NCBI RefSeq assembly: GCF_024363255.1
Contig: NZ_AP026070.1
Location: 1,550,001-1,614,000, forward strand
Length of the DNA: 64,000 bases
Direction: 5' to 3'
Source of the DNA: Shewanella sp. NFH-SH190041
GTDB lineage: Bacteria > Pseudomonadota > Gammaproteobacteria > Enterobacterales > Shewanellaceae
Below the pieces are notes generated by a model. It saw only the letters and a program-made list of their open reading frames with translations. It had not been told where the DNA came from and did not search any database. How positions within the stretch are numbered: position 1 is the first letter of the stretch; every line of letters begins with the position of its first letter. The translations under genes were made by a program, and so were the position numbers. This document shows positions 40,426-48,897 of this stretch, piece by piece.

Positions 40426-41355
40426 TTAAATCTCTTCGTTTAAAACCAGTGCCAGCAGTGCTTGGCGGGCATACACTCCATTTTCAGCCTGTTGAAAGTA
40501 ATAGGCATATGGAGTGTTATCCACATCAACAGTAATTTCATCAACTCGGGGCAGGGGATGAAGTACTTTCAGGTTATCTTTAGCGCCTTGTAGACTGTGA
40601 CCAGATAGGATATAGGCAGACTTGATGTGAGCATATTCTGATTCATCGAATCGCTCTTTTTGTACCCGAGTCATGTAAAGGATATCCAGTTGCCCTACAA
40701 CTTCTTCAATGCTGGTATGGATACTGTATTCCATTCCGGCATCTTTCACTTGTTGTAGAATATAATCCGGCATGGCTAGAACATCTGGAGCAATAAAGTA
40801 GAAACGGTTGTTGCTGAATTTTGTCAGTGCTTGAGTTAGCGAGTGCACCGTGCGGCCGTATTTTAAATCACCCACCATGGCAATATGCAGATTATCTAAC
40901 CGTCCTTGTGTCTCATAAATACTGAATAAATCCAGCAAGGTTTGGGTGGGATGTTGGTTTGCCCCATCACCACCATTAATGATGGGCACGCCGCCGGAAA
41001 ATTCTGATGCCAGTCGGGCTGCTCCTTCTCTGGGGTGGCGCATGATAAATGCATCAACATAAGAAGAAATAACTCTGACTGAGTCTGCTAGCGTTTCCCC
41101 TTTTTTGCCCGCAGAGGTATTGCCAGCATCTGGGAAGCCGATAATGCGGCCTCCAAGGCGTTGAACAGCTGTTTCAAATGATAGGCGGGTACGGGTTGAT
41201 GCTTCAAAAAAGCAGCTGGCGATGACTTTATGTTGCAGTAGGGTCGGGCGCGGAGTGGCTTTGATGTCACCTGCTGTGGCGACAACCAGTTCCAATTCCT
41301 CGCGAGATAATTCAGGAATAGACAGGATGTGTTTGTTGTAGAGCGGATTAGGCAT
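40426..41355 (-). CDS. pyrB: Aspartate carbamoyltransferase catalytic chain
   Basis: Joins carbamoyl phosphate and aspartate, first specific step of pyrimidine synthesis. The 309-residue product has the carbamoyl-phosphate loop [19 protein letters not shown] and the C-terminal HPLPRVDEI. It is preceded by a leader peptide and an intrinsic terminator, so it is probably controlled by UTP-sensitive attenuation as in E. coli. Confidence 0.97.
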   Translation of the reverse strand: MPNPLYNKHILSIPELSREELELVVATAGDIKATPRPTLLQHKVIASCFFEASTRTRLSFETAVQRLGGRIIGFPDAGNTSAGKKGETLADSVRVISSYVDAFIMRHPREGAARLASEFSGGVPIINGGDGANQHPTQTLLDLFSIYETQGRLDNLHIAMVGDLKYGRTVHSLTQALTKFSNNRFYFIAPDVLAMPDYILQQVKDAGMEYSIHTSIEEVVGQLDILYMTRVQKERFDESEYAHIKSAYILSGHSLQGAKDNLKVLHPLPRVDEITVDVDNTPYAYYFQQAENGVYARQALLALVLNEEI

Positions 41356-41426
41356 TTTTATTGTCCTTTTTCTGTTTCACCCATTGTGATGGGCTAGTGG
41401 AGTTGGCCCAGTACAATCAATAAAGC

Positions 41427-41454
41427 AAAAAAAAGCCTCCAATAGAGGAGGCTT
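41427..41454 (-). terminator. pyrBI attenuator
   Basis: Read on the minus strand, stem AAGCCTCC/GGAGGCTT with a short loop is followed by eight T, ending 72 bp before pyrB. The leader-peptide stop codon overlaps the start of the stem, so a closely following ribosome would block hairpin formation. A U-rich stretch just before it would serve as the UTP-sensitive pause. Confidence 0.88.
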
Positions 41455-41542
41455 AATTTAATGTAAATAAATCAATGGAAAAACCAACGCGCTGGCGATA
41501 TGACAGCCTGATAGTTCGTGTAATGTAGCCGAAAACAGCCAT
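41453..41542 (-). CDS. pyrL: pyrBI leader peptide
   Basis: A 29-codon frame starting MAVFGYITRTIRLSYRQR, then a segment coded largely by U-rich codons (VGFSIDLFTLN), ending in TAA at the base of the attenuator hairpin. Length, position and overlap with the terminator copy the logic of E. coli pyrL, though the sequence is different. Translation has not been shown. Confidence 0.75.
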   Translation of the reverse strand: MAVFGYITRTIRLSYRQRVGFSIDLFTLN

Positions 41543-41573
41543 GATTTTTCCGCAAGTAGACAAAATTCCGGTG

Positions 41574-41601
41574 AATATACCCTCATTTTTTTGAAAATCA
41601 A
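41574..41601 (-). promoter_or_regulatory. pyrBI promoter
   Basis: On the minus strand: -35 TTGATT (41596-41601), 16-bp spacer, -10 TATATT (41574-41579). It lies just upstream of the leader peptide. Confidence 0.65.
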
Positions 41602-41705
41602 GCTAATTTTTTATAAATCATTGATGAAAATCGGGCGAGATCATCTGGTTGTGACGGCAGGATACGTTAAGGGTGTGTATCGAACTTCATACTTGGGCTT
41701 ATTGT

Positions 41706-41843
41706 CGACATCTTCAAGTTGTTTGTCGAAGATGTCGGCTGTGCATACCATGATATCTGTGAGTTTGTTGGGAAATGGTTAGGTCAACAAGTGCATGCTT
41801 ATAACCTCATGTTCGAGATGTTAGGTAACACTCGAACATGAGG
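41706..41843. repeat. Two intergenic inverted repeats between pyrB leader and patatin gene
   Basis: CGACATCTTC/GAAGATGTCG (41706-41715 and 41728-41737) and the longer CCTCATGTTCGAG/CTCGAACATGAGG (41805-41817 and 41831-41843) have 12- and 13-nt loops and no T-runs. The 346 bp hold no supported gene; a 63-codon frame across the first repeat has no family features. Confidence 0.55.
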
Positions 41844-41888
41844 CTTGAACCGTATTTTACTGGACGCATATTGAAGCGACTAGAGCTA

Positions 41889-42857
41889 CTAGGCTGTCCG
41901 CCGATGGTTTTCTGGTGCAGTTGGTTGGGATAGTATCGGGCTGGCTCCAAGCAAAAAATCCAGTTTACCGCTAAGTAGCATTTGTCGGCCTAACTCTTTC
42001 CCGGCCAGATAATCTCTATCCAGCTCTAGTTCACCACTGCCAATAATTTTGCTGGCCAGAGGCGCGCTTGGGTAGATTTGGATGAGCTCCAGATCTGCCG
42101 GCGGATTAGCTAAAAACGCTAAAGTGCGACGGTATACTTTTTCATGGTGGGCATAGTAGTCCACCATTTTCACATTACGGTGATGCTGTTTCAGCCAGCC
42201 TCTTAAACGATGTAACCAAGGCGTCATCTGACTACTGTTTTTGGGAACTGTACGGATAACAACAATTCTCCGTGCGCCACGGCGGTAGGCTTCTTCAACG
42301 GGCACAGGATCCGATAACCCGCCATCAAGATGATACTCCCCATTGATTTCCACCCCTTGTTTATACAAAAAGGGCAAGGCACTGGATGCTTTAAGTAAGG
42401 TTAACCAGTTATCACTGTTGGGGCTGAAATAAACTGGTCGGTAATCTGATACCCGTGTTGCCGTAAACAGAATTTGCCGCTGAGCTAAAGCAGACACAGC
42501 CTTGGTGACATTAAGTTGGTATTTCCCTTGGCTGGCTTGGGCAAAAAACCAGTCTAAATCTACGGTATTGCCACCAAGTAGCGGGCGCTTTAGATCAAAA
42601 AAGTGTTTATCTCGGGAGAGCTCAACGATAGAGCGTTGGGCAAATCCCCGCTGCTTAGCCAAGTAGCTGGAGATATTTTGAGCACCAGCAGACGTGCCAA
42701 TCATCAGTGAAAATGGGGTAAACTCCATATCTAACCAAGCATCTAATACACCAGCGGTAAAAATGCCTCGCTGTCCACCGCCTTCTGCAATCAGCGCTGT
42801 TCCTTCAATTGGCATGGATAAACGTGGATCAGAAAAATGGCGGATGAACTGGCTCAT
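41889..42857 (-). CDS. Patatin-like phospholipase family protein, YjjU-like
   Basis: A 322-residue protein with the patatin features: oxyanion loop GGGQRGIFTAGVL (about 26-38), nucleophile serine in GTSAG (about 54-58) and the catalytic aspartate in DGGLSDPVP (about 177-185). No signal peptide, so it should be cytoplasmic or peripheral. It resembles the YjjU group of bacterial patatins; lipid substrate unknown. Single gene, upstream region AT-rich. Confidence 0.9.
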   Translation of the reverse strand: MSQFIRHFSDPRLSMPIEGTALIAEGGGQRGIFTAGVLDAWLDMEFTPFSLMIGTSAGAQNISSYLAKQRGFAQRSIVELSRDKHFFDLKRPLLGGNTVDLDWFFAQASQGKYQLNVTKAVSALAQRQILFTATRVSDYRPVYFSPNSDNWLTLLKASSALPFLYKQGVEINGEYHLDGGLSDPVPVEEAYRRGARRIVVIRTVPKNSSQMTPWLHRLRGWLKQHHRNVKMVDYYAHHEKVYRRTLAFLANPPADLELIQIYPSAPLASKIIGSGELELDRDYLAGKELGRQMLLSGKLDFLLGASPILSQPTAPENHRRTA

Positions 42858-43194
42858 AAAGCAATAAAGGTTGACAAATTATAGAGGAAATTTTACGGAA
42901 ATATGCGCTTTCACCCAAGTTAAAGACTGTTTACCTTATATTAGTTGTCAGCGTGTCAAAAAATAATTAAATCTTTATTTTTCAGATGGATATGATTTTA
43001 TGAGGATTAACTAAATAATATATTTTCATATTTGGAAAATAGAGATTTGGTATTTTTATGAGGGAGTTAAAATAGTATATTGTTTAATTAGATAATGAGT
43101 AAAAACATAATACTTATTTATTGATGTTATAAATAATATATTTGTATAGAAATAAAATATGGTCATATCATTATGATTGTAATTATCTCATTGA
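42858..43194. other. AT-rich region without a gene
   Basis: About 337 bp, very AT-rich, between the patatin gene and the IS1595 remnant. No supported frame. It may include foreign DNA brought next to the truncated gene when the IS-associated deletion happened. Confidence 0.45.
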
Positions 43195-43244
43195 TATTTT
43201 TTCATTCACCTATGAACTCATGCTGAGCAAAGTGCATAAGCATG
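43195..43244 (+). mobile_element. Right-end remnant of an IS1595 element
   Basis: About 50 bp identical, apart from one substitution in the terminal repeat (CATAAGCATG for CATAGGCATG) and one extra T, to the last 50 bp of the complete element at 32117-33090, in the same orientation. The rest of this copy is missing. Its outer end abuts the truncated oxidoreductase frame. Confidence 0.92.
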
Positions 43245-43248
43245 TAAA

Positions 43249-44106
43249 CTTTTTGTTGTGGGAGATTCCCGTCGTGGACCAGCCACAGCTGTTGCTGCAA
43301 TTGCTGATGGACGTCGAGCGGCTCAAGCGATTGATCGCCAGTTAACCAGCGGATTAACTTGTGCATTGACTCGTTCACAATTTAATTCCCGTAAGGCTTT
43401 GAAAACCAGTTTATTGGATGCATCGCTTTATCCGGCTAATCAGGTTGAACCGCGCATCAAGATGCCAGCCCTATCTGCTGAGCAAAGGCAGGGAAATTTT
43501 GATGAGGTTGAAACTGGCTTTACTTTAGAGCAGGCATTGCAGGAAGCATCCCGATGTTTGGAATGCGCCTGTCAATCTAACAAAGAGTGTCAGTTACGAG
43601 GTTATGCGACTGAATATAGGGTGACAGAAACTCAATTGGATATCAGCCAAGCTCGTCGGTTTGCAATTGACCGTTCAGCGCCATTGATCAGTTTTGATGC
43701 TAACCGTTGTATCAGTTGTGGGGCATGTGTTTCGGCCTGTGAGCGGCACGGACATAATGTGATTAGTTTTGCCAAGGATAATTACAGTGCACTTCCACTT
43801 GGCGAAGCACCATTGCGACATGCTCCTCGGGCAGGTTTTAGTGTTTCAATGGCGGATAGTGAATGTGTGCAATGTGGTAATTGCGTGAGGGCGTGCCCAA
43901 CTGGCGCACTGGTGTTCAAATTAGATAAGCGTTTTAATCAAGTTAAGAAGCGTGCAATGGGGCTCTATCGTGATGATATGTTGTCAGAAATTCGTGTTAG
44001 TCACTTAAACCCGGCTGTTGCAGCATTTTATCGAGATATGGGTACAAATCCGGCTGGAGAATTAGCGCATCAATTACTTCATACTCAATATGTAGATAGA
44101 ACTTAA
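43249..44106 (+). pseudogene. FAD-dependent oxidoreductase with Fe-S clusters, N-terminal part lost
   Basis: The frame begins abruptly at the IS1595 remnant with VVGDSRRGPATAVAAIADG, a FAD-site motif that normally lies near the C-terminal end of glutamate-synthase-small-subunit-like or AegA-like oxidoreductases. After it come CLECACQSNKEC and two [4Fe-4S] ferredoxin motifs, CISCGACVSAC and CVQCGNCVRACPTG. About 285 residues remain; the FAD/NAD-binding core is gone and no start with ribosome site exists except a chance GTG. The remaining frame is intact, which suggests recent loss. It was probably an electron-transfer partner of a dehydrogenase. Confidence 0.85.
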
Positions 44107-44154
44107 GAGAAACGATTAAAGCTTTAGTGAATTGATAGGTGGGTTAAATTGAAG

Positions 44155-44181
44155 CCGCAGATACTGAATATCTGCGGTTTC
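44155..44181. terminator. Terminator between oxidoreductase remnant and pilin gene
   Basis: Stem CCGCAGATA/TATCTGCGG with a 5-nt loop between two convergent genes, followed by TTTCGTCATTTT on the + strand. Confidence 0.7.
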
Positions 44182-44187
44182 GTCATT

Positions 44188-44727
44188 TTAACATCCGCTA
44201 GTTGCTACAGTAACAATCGGACCATTTTGATTATTTTCATAACGGACAAAACATTGGATTGACCCTTTTGAGTCATACAAGTCACTGAAAAAGATAAAAA
44301 TTTGTCCTGCTCCAGAGGCGCGATCAGAAAACAGCACACTGGCTTTTCTATTTGTATTTGCAGTATCTCTGTCGACGATGTCCACATCTACCCAAGCTTT
44401 GATTTGAGCATTAATTTGCGGAAATGATGCTGAAGCGTCAACCGCCGGGTAACCATCTTTTAATGGAACATTTACCCCATCAATTGTAATGCTGGAATTG
44501 CCTTTATCTTTATCTTGCAGTAATGCCAAGGCATGTATTTCTGTCAAACTTGATTTCATCGCCCCGCCGACAGCTTTAAGGACGGATTGTCTTGCATCAG
44601 ATTGAAAATCGATAAATTTCGCCGATGCGACCACAGCGAGAATGGCAAGGATAATCATAGTGACAACTAATTCTATCAGGGTGAATCCTTGAGTTTTTTT
44701 GGATGTATGAAATTCGGTGAGTTTCAT
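44188..44727 (-). CDS. Type IV pilin-like protein, copy 1
   Basis: A 179-residue MSHA-type prepilin. A 13-residue basic leader ends in G before FTLIELVVTMIILAI, the prepilin peptidase site with Glu at +5, followed by the N-terminal hydrophobic helix. Two cysteines, one at IQCF and one as the last residue, probably close the C-terminal disulfide loop. Strongly similar along its length to the two genes upstream. No pilus assembly gene is nearby, so it must use machinery coded elsewhere. Confidence 0.9.
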   Translation of the reverse strand: MKLTEFHTSKKTQGFTLIELVVTMIILAILAVVASAKFIDFQSDARQSVLKAVGGAMKSSLTEIHALALLQDKDKGNSSITIDGVNVPLKDGYPAVDASASFPQINAQIKAWVDVDIVDRDTANTNRKASVLFSDRASGAGQIFIFFSDLYDSKGSIQCFVRYENNQNGPIVTVATSGC

Positions 44728-44804
44728 AAACAGTTTCCGTCGTTTTAAGTTTTTTGCCGCGACCTGAATATTTATGTCAATTCAAATCAAACTACCACTT
44801 GAAT

Positions 44805-44827
44805 GGAGCCTTACTCTGTAGGGCTCC
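44805..44827. repeat. Hairpin between pilin copies 1 and 2
   Basis: GGAGCC/GGCTCC stem just downstream of pilin copy 2. Each pilin gene has a hairpin after it, suggesting separate 3' ends. Confidence 0.5.
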
Positions 44828-44851
44828 ATGATTAGCAGGGAATAAATGTGG

Positions 44852-45391
44852 TTAGCACTGAGAGGTTTCAACTGTCACAACTGGACCGTTGGTACCATTT
44901 TCATATTGTACAAAACACTGAGTAGAGTTTTTGGTGTCATAAAAGTCACTGAAAAAGACATAAATAAAGCCGTTTCCGGTGGACTTATCAGAAAATAATA
45001 CGCTGGCTTTACGGTTATCTCTTGCGGTGTTTCTATCGACCGTATCGATATCTACCCAAGCACGTAATTGCGCATTAATTTGAGGAAAATCTACGCTACT
45101 GTCCACTGCAGGGTAACCATCTTTTAATGGCACGTTGACGCCATCGATAGTGATACTTGATGTACCTTGGTCCTTATCCTGTAGTAGAGCAAGGGTGTGA
45201 ATTTCTGTCAGGCTGGATCGCATGGCACCACCAACAGCTTTCATTACTGCTATTCTGGCATCTGATTGAAAATCAATAAATTTTGCTGAGGCTACTACAG
45301 CAAGGATAGCCAGAATAATCATGGTTACTACTAGCTCGATGAGTGTAAAACCACGAGATAATTTAAGGTTTGTTGATTGCTTGTAGAACAT
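44852..45391 (-). CDS. Type IV pilin-like protein, copy 2
   Basis: A 179-residue prepilin with leader MFYKQSTNLKLSRG cut before FTLIELVVTMIILAI. It shares the conserved core (FIDFQSDAR, KAVGGAM, LKDGYPAVD, FPQINAQ, RKASVLFSD) with its neighbours and ends in Cys. The differences lie mainly in the middle and near the C-terminus (STGNGFIYVFFSDFYD), the exposed part of a pilin. Separated from copy 1 by about 120 bp with a hairpin. Confidence 0.9.
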   Translation of the reverse strand: MFYKQSTNLKLSRGFTLIELVVTMIILAILAVVASAKFIDFQSDARIAVMKAVGGAMRSSLTEIHTLALLQDKDQGTSSITIDGVNVPLKDGYPAVDSSVDFPQINAQLRAWVDIDTVDRNTARDNRKASVLFSDKSTGNGFIYVFFSDFYDTKNSTQCFVQYENGTNGPVVTVETSQC

Positions 45392-45580
45392 ACAGATCCC
45401 CGCCTTTGTTAATTGTTTGTACAGTGTCAGTATATATACATCATGGATTTGCGCAAATATTTAACATATGTATCTATAAAAAAGTATTTTACTGGTATAA
45501 AACATTGAAAGTTGAGTTAATTAAACAAGTTGTTTCAATTAGTTAAGCTGATTTTTGTAACTGGTTAGGTAGGAAAGAGG

Positions 45581-45607
45581 GCTATCCCATTGAGGTGATG
45601 GGATAGC
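45581..45607. repeat. Hairpin downstream of pilin copy 3
   Basis: Perfect GCTATCCCAT/ATGGGATAGC with a 7-nt loop; no strong T-run on the minus strand. Possible 3' end or processing site of the third pilin transcript. The rest of 45392-45654 is AT-rich with no gene and probably holds the copy 2 promoter. Confidence 0.5.
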
Positions 45608-45654
45608 GACATGGTTCAAATAATGAATTTGTAAGTAAAATAATAGGGTATTGT

Positions 45655-46194
45655 TTAGCATTCATTAGTAACTATCTCGACAATAGGGCCATTTTCTTTA
45701 TTTTCATACTTCACGTAACAGTCAATAGCGCCTTTCTGGTCGTAATGATCGGTAAAGAAAACGAATAACATTTCCCCACCGGTTGATTTGTCTGAAAAGA
45801 GGACGCCGGCGTTTCTATTGGTGTTTGCAGTGTCTTTATCGACAATATCCAGATCGACCCAAGCTTTAAGTTGGGCATTGATTTGTGGGAATCCTACGCT
45901 GCTGTCTACTGCGGGGTAGCCATCTTTGAGGGGGACATTTACGCCTTCGATGGTGATGCTGTTATTGCCCTGTTCTTTACCTTTTAAAATTGCTAGTGCA
46001 TATATTTCATCAAGGCTAGAATTCATCGCCCCCCCAACGGCTTTCATTACTGACTTTCTAGCATCATTTTGAAAATCAATAAATTTTGAGGATGCTACAA
46101 CGGATAAAATCGCCAGTAATATCATGGTTACAACCAATTCAATCAACGTAAATCCTTGTTGTCCTCGGTACTGAGCGATTTTCGACTGAGTCAT
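45655..46194 (-). CDS. Type IV pilin-like protein, copy 3
   Basis: A 179-residue prepilin with leader MTQSKIAQYRGQQG before FTLIELVVTMILLAI. AAGG stands a few bases before the ATG at 46194, so this start is preferred over the longer frame from 46260. It is the most divergent of the three (LDEIYALAILKGKEQG, FTDHYDQKGAIDCYV) and ends in Cys. First of the tandem array on the minus strand. Confidence 0.9.
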   Translation of the reverse strand: MTQSKIAQYRGQQGFTLIELVVTMILLAILSVVASSKFIDFQNDARKSVMKAVGGAMNSSLDEIYALAILKGKEQGNNSITIEGVNVPLKDGYPAVDSSVGFPQINAQLKAWVDLDIVDKDTANTNRNAGVLFSDKSTGGEMLFVFFTDHYDQKGAIDCYVKYENKENGPIVEIVTNEC

Positions 46195-46471
46195 ATCTTT
46201 ACCCTTAGGTAATGAATTTATATGCTTAATTGAGTATATGTCAGCTTGTGCATTGTGCAATTTTGGTAGCGATGAAAATAAAAAACATAAATATCATATA
46301 GATATGATTTGTATTGGAGTTGGTTACTGGAAGTGTTTTTAAGGTCGAGCTAATTAATTTGAGAGGGGCTTTAGTGTAATTTTCGTATTTTAACTTTAGC
46401 GGGAATACCATATTGTATTTTTTTCACTATGATTTTATGAGGTTATCATTGCGCTGAAAATTAACAATTTA

Positions 46472-46882
46472 ATGAAAATTAATCGATTAATGACTCAACC
46501 GGTTGTCACTGTTGAAATGGACACCAGTCTATCTTTGATTAAAGAAATTTTTGATAATACCCACTTTCACCATTTATTAGTTGAGTTCGAAAATAAATTG
46601 GTTGGTGTTATTTCTGACCGGGATTTGCTTCGGGCGATCAGTCATAGAGTTGATACTGTTGCGGCGACAGCAACGGATATGGCTTCACTGAATAAGCGTG
46701 CTCATCAAATAATGACACGAAATTTGGTTACGCTATTTGACTCCGATAGCGTAAAAGATGCAGTCCGATTATTTAATCAGCATCGCGTATCTTGTTTGCC
46801 TGTGGTGGACAATACATATAAGCCGGTAGGTATTGTGTCATGGCGGGATATCCTCTATGAAATGGGCAAGCGGTTTGATTGA
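46472..46882 (+). CDS. Tandem CBS-domain protein
   Basis: A 136-residue cytoplasmic protein made of two CBS domains (about 4-60 and 78-134; VGVISDRDLLRAI and PVGIVSWRDILYE). Such stand-alone pairs bind adenosine nucleotides and act as sensors for a partner enzyme or transporter. No partner is evident here; the flanking genes face away. Function unknown. Confidence 0.88.
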   Translation: MKINRLMTQPVVTVEMDTSLSLIKEIFDNTHFHHLLVEFENKLVGVISDRDLLRAISHRVDTVAATATDMASLNKRAHQIMTRNLVTLFDSDSVKDAVRLFNQHRVSCLPVVDNTYKPVGIVSWRDILYEMGKRFD

Positions 46883-47028
46883 GTTTTGTATATGAGCTTT
46901 AACTGTATGTGGGCTTGAGTGGAAGCAGATTGCTTCGCTAAATGAGGCACTTTACTGCTTATTTGTTATCACATCCCTTATTTTGTTTTCCATTAACCTA
47001 TTAAATGAACAATTGCTTCGTGACGTGG

Positions 47029-47054
47029 AAAGAGCACTGTATTCAGTGCTCTTT
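47029..47054. terminator. Terminator downstream of the CstA-type transporter
   Basis: AAAGAGCACTG/CAGTGCTCTTT, an 11-bp stem with a 4-nt loop, between convergent genes. T-runs are short on both sides. Confidence 0.65.
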
Positions 47055-47066
47055 CTGTACCAAGTT

Positions 47067-48521
47067 TTAATCGACTGAGGCATCTTCAGTCATATTATCC
47101 ATGGTTTTATTTTTGGATTTTATGGTAATCAAGGCGGTGATGATGATAGTTGCAATTATTGCTGCAATAGTGGATAGCATCATGGGTAATCCAGCGCCTA
47201 ACGTGTTGGAACTTAACAAAAAACTTATTACCACTGTGGTCATAAACATGGCCGGAATTGTGCAAATCCAGTGCAGTTTATTATGAATTTGCAGGTAGGC
47301 TGATGCAGTCCATAGCATCAATACTGCCGTGGCTTGGTTGGCGACACCAAAGTAGCGCCAGATGATACCGAAATCAATTTGTGTCAGTACTCCACCGATG
47401 ATAAACAGTGGAATAGCCAGTATTAAACGTTTAGGCAGTTGATTTTGTGGCATATGGAAGAACTCTGACAAAATCAAACGAGCAGAGCGAAATGCGGTAT
47501 CTCCTGAGGTAATAGGCAGAATAATAACCCCCAGTACTGCCATAAAGCCACCAACGACACCGAGTAATCCGGTTGATGCTTCATAGACAACGTTGGCAGG
47601 GTTACCAGCCAGGCCTTGGTTTAGACCGTCAACACCACCAAAGAAAGATAGCGCGATAGCACACCAAATGAGGGCAATCACCCCTTCACCTATCATGGCG
47701 CCGTAAAAGACAAAGCGGCCATTGGATTCATTTTCCATACAACGTGCCATTAATGGCGACTGAGTGGCGTGGAAACCTGAAATTGCACCACAGGCGATGG
47801 TAATAAACAGGGCCGGCCATAGTGGCATGTCATTAGGGTTTAGGTTAGAGAGAAAATCAGTTGCCTGCACACCTGGTAATAAAGTGTGTTCGTTTGAGAC
47901 AATCAAGGCAATGGTCAGTCCTACAGACATAAATACCAGTAGGGCGCCGAAGAAGGGGTACAGACGGCCGATGATCTTATCTACCGGCACAATGGTTGCC
48001 AGCAGGTAATAGCAGAAAATAATGCCGACAAACAGCGTCATGCTCATGCCGGTCAGTTTAGCCAGCAATCCGGCGGGGGCCGAAATAAATACCACACCAA
48101 CCAGTAGCAGCAAAATAATGGCAAAGCCATTCATAAAGTGTTTCGCGCCTTGGCCGAGATATTTTCCTGTGAGGTTCGGAATTGATTGACCGCCGTTACG
48201 CACTGAAAGCATACCGGAGAAGTAATCATGTACAGCGCCTGCAAAAATACAGCCAATAACAATCCATAGCATGGCTGCCGGGCCGTAAAGTGCTCCTAGA
48301 ATCGGGCCAAAAATTGGGCCAACCCCAGCAATATTTAGCAACTGGATCAGATACACCCGTCCTTTGGACATGGGAACATAGTCTACGCCATCGGTTTGGG
48401 TTAATGCCGGTGTTTTTCGGGCAGGATTAATACCGAAAATCTTTTCAATAAAGACGCCATAAATAAAGTATCCGGCCACCAATAGGCCGACGCAAAGGAA
48501 AAACCAACTCATGCTCATCAC
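47067..48521 (-). CDS. Short CstA/BtsT-type transporter, probable pyruvate symporter
   Basis: A 484-residue polytopic membrane protein of the CstA family, about a dozen hydrophobic segments, shorter than the 700-residue E. coli CstA and BtsT. Family segments PARKTPALTQTDGVDYVP, the FGPILGALYGPAAM region and GFHATQSPLMARCMENE are clear. BtsT of E. coli is a pyruvate-proton symporter switched on by the BtsS/BtsR pair; here a LytS/LytTR pair of the same type lies next to it and three spaced repeats stand upstream, which supports the same role. Peptide uptake, proposed for CstA, is the alternative. Confidence 0.88.
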   Translation of the reverse strand: MMSMSWFFLCVGLLVAGYFIYGVFIEKIFGINPARKTPALTQTDGVDYVPMSKGRVYLIQLLNIAGVGPIFGPILGALYGPAAMLWIVIGCIFAGAVHDYFSGMLSVRNGGQSIPNLTGKYLGQGAKHFMNGFAIILLLLVGVVFISAPAGLLAKLTGMSMTLFVGIIFCYYLLATIVPVDKIIGRLYPFFGALLVFMSVGLTIALIVSNEHTLLPGVQATDFLSNLNPNDMPLWPALFITIACGAISGFHATQSPLMARCMENESNGRFVFYGAMIGEGVIALIWCAIALSFFGGVDGLNQGLAGNPANVVYEASTGLLGVVGGFMAVLGVIILPITSGDTAFRSARLILSEFFHMPQNQLPKRLILAIPLFIIGGVLTQIDFGIIWRYFGVANQATAVLMLWTASAYLQIHNKLHWICTIPAMFMTTVVISFLLSSNTLGAGLPMMLSTIAAIIATIIITALITIKSKNKTMDNMTEDASVD

Positions 48522-48586
48522 TCTCGCGTTAGGTTAACTGGCGCTGATTTTACTGATTTGCAATAGCTAATTAAGTGCTGTTTATC

Positions 48587-48635
48587 TAAGCGGTCTGATG
48601 GCAAGATTAAGCGGTTTAAATACTGTGTTAAGCGG
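48587..48635. promoter_or_regulatory. Three direct repeats, candidate LytTR-regulator operator
   Basis: TAAGCGG occurs at 48587-48593, 48608-48614 and 48629-48635, exactly 21 bp apart, two helical turns. LytTR regulators bind direct repeats with this kind of spacing. They lie 65-115 bp upstream of the transporter start, in the 376-bp gap behind the regulator genes. Confidence 0.8.
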
Positions 48636-48822
48636 ATTTGCATTGGCTTTGCTGCCTATTTAACGCTCTGGGTCATAGGGAGGATCTTATGCACCAGATA
48701 GATACTAGTTGGCTAACACTTAAGTCTTTTTGCGTTATGTTTTCACCATTGTCACCTCAATCATTTTCAGTCATGTTGGCAGCAATGATGTGTTTGTTTA
48801 ATAAGCAGTGATTAGTGGGTAT

Positions 48823-48854
48823 AAAAGGGGAAATGTTGTCACGTTTTCCCCTTT
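48823..48854 (-). terminator. Terminator of the LytS-LytTR operon
   Basis: AAAGGGGAAA/TTTCCCCTTT stem, 44 bp after the regulator stop; on the minus strand it is followed by TTTTATA. Confidence 0.7.
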
Positions 48855-48897
48855 GTTGTGTGATGGCGAATACTCTATGATTTTGCTCTGCTTACCT

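Noticed and set aside
41591..41782. 63-codon frame upstream of pyrB
   Set aside because: Overlaps the pyrBI promoter and an inverted repeat, lacks a ribosome site and has no recognisable features.
43258..44106. Intact small oxidoreductase gene starting with GTG
   Set aside because: The frame starts in the middle of a FAD-site motif exactly at an IS remnant; the GTG has no ribosome site, so it is a truncated gene.
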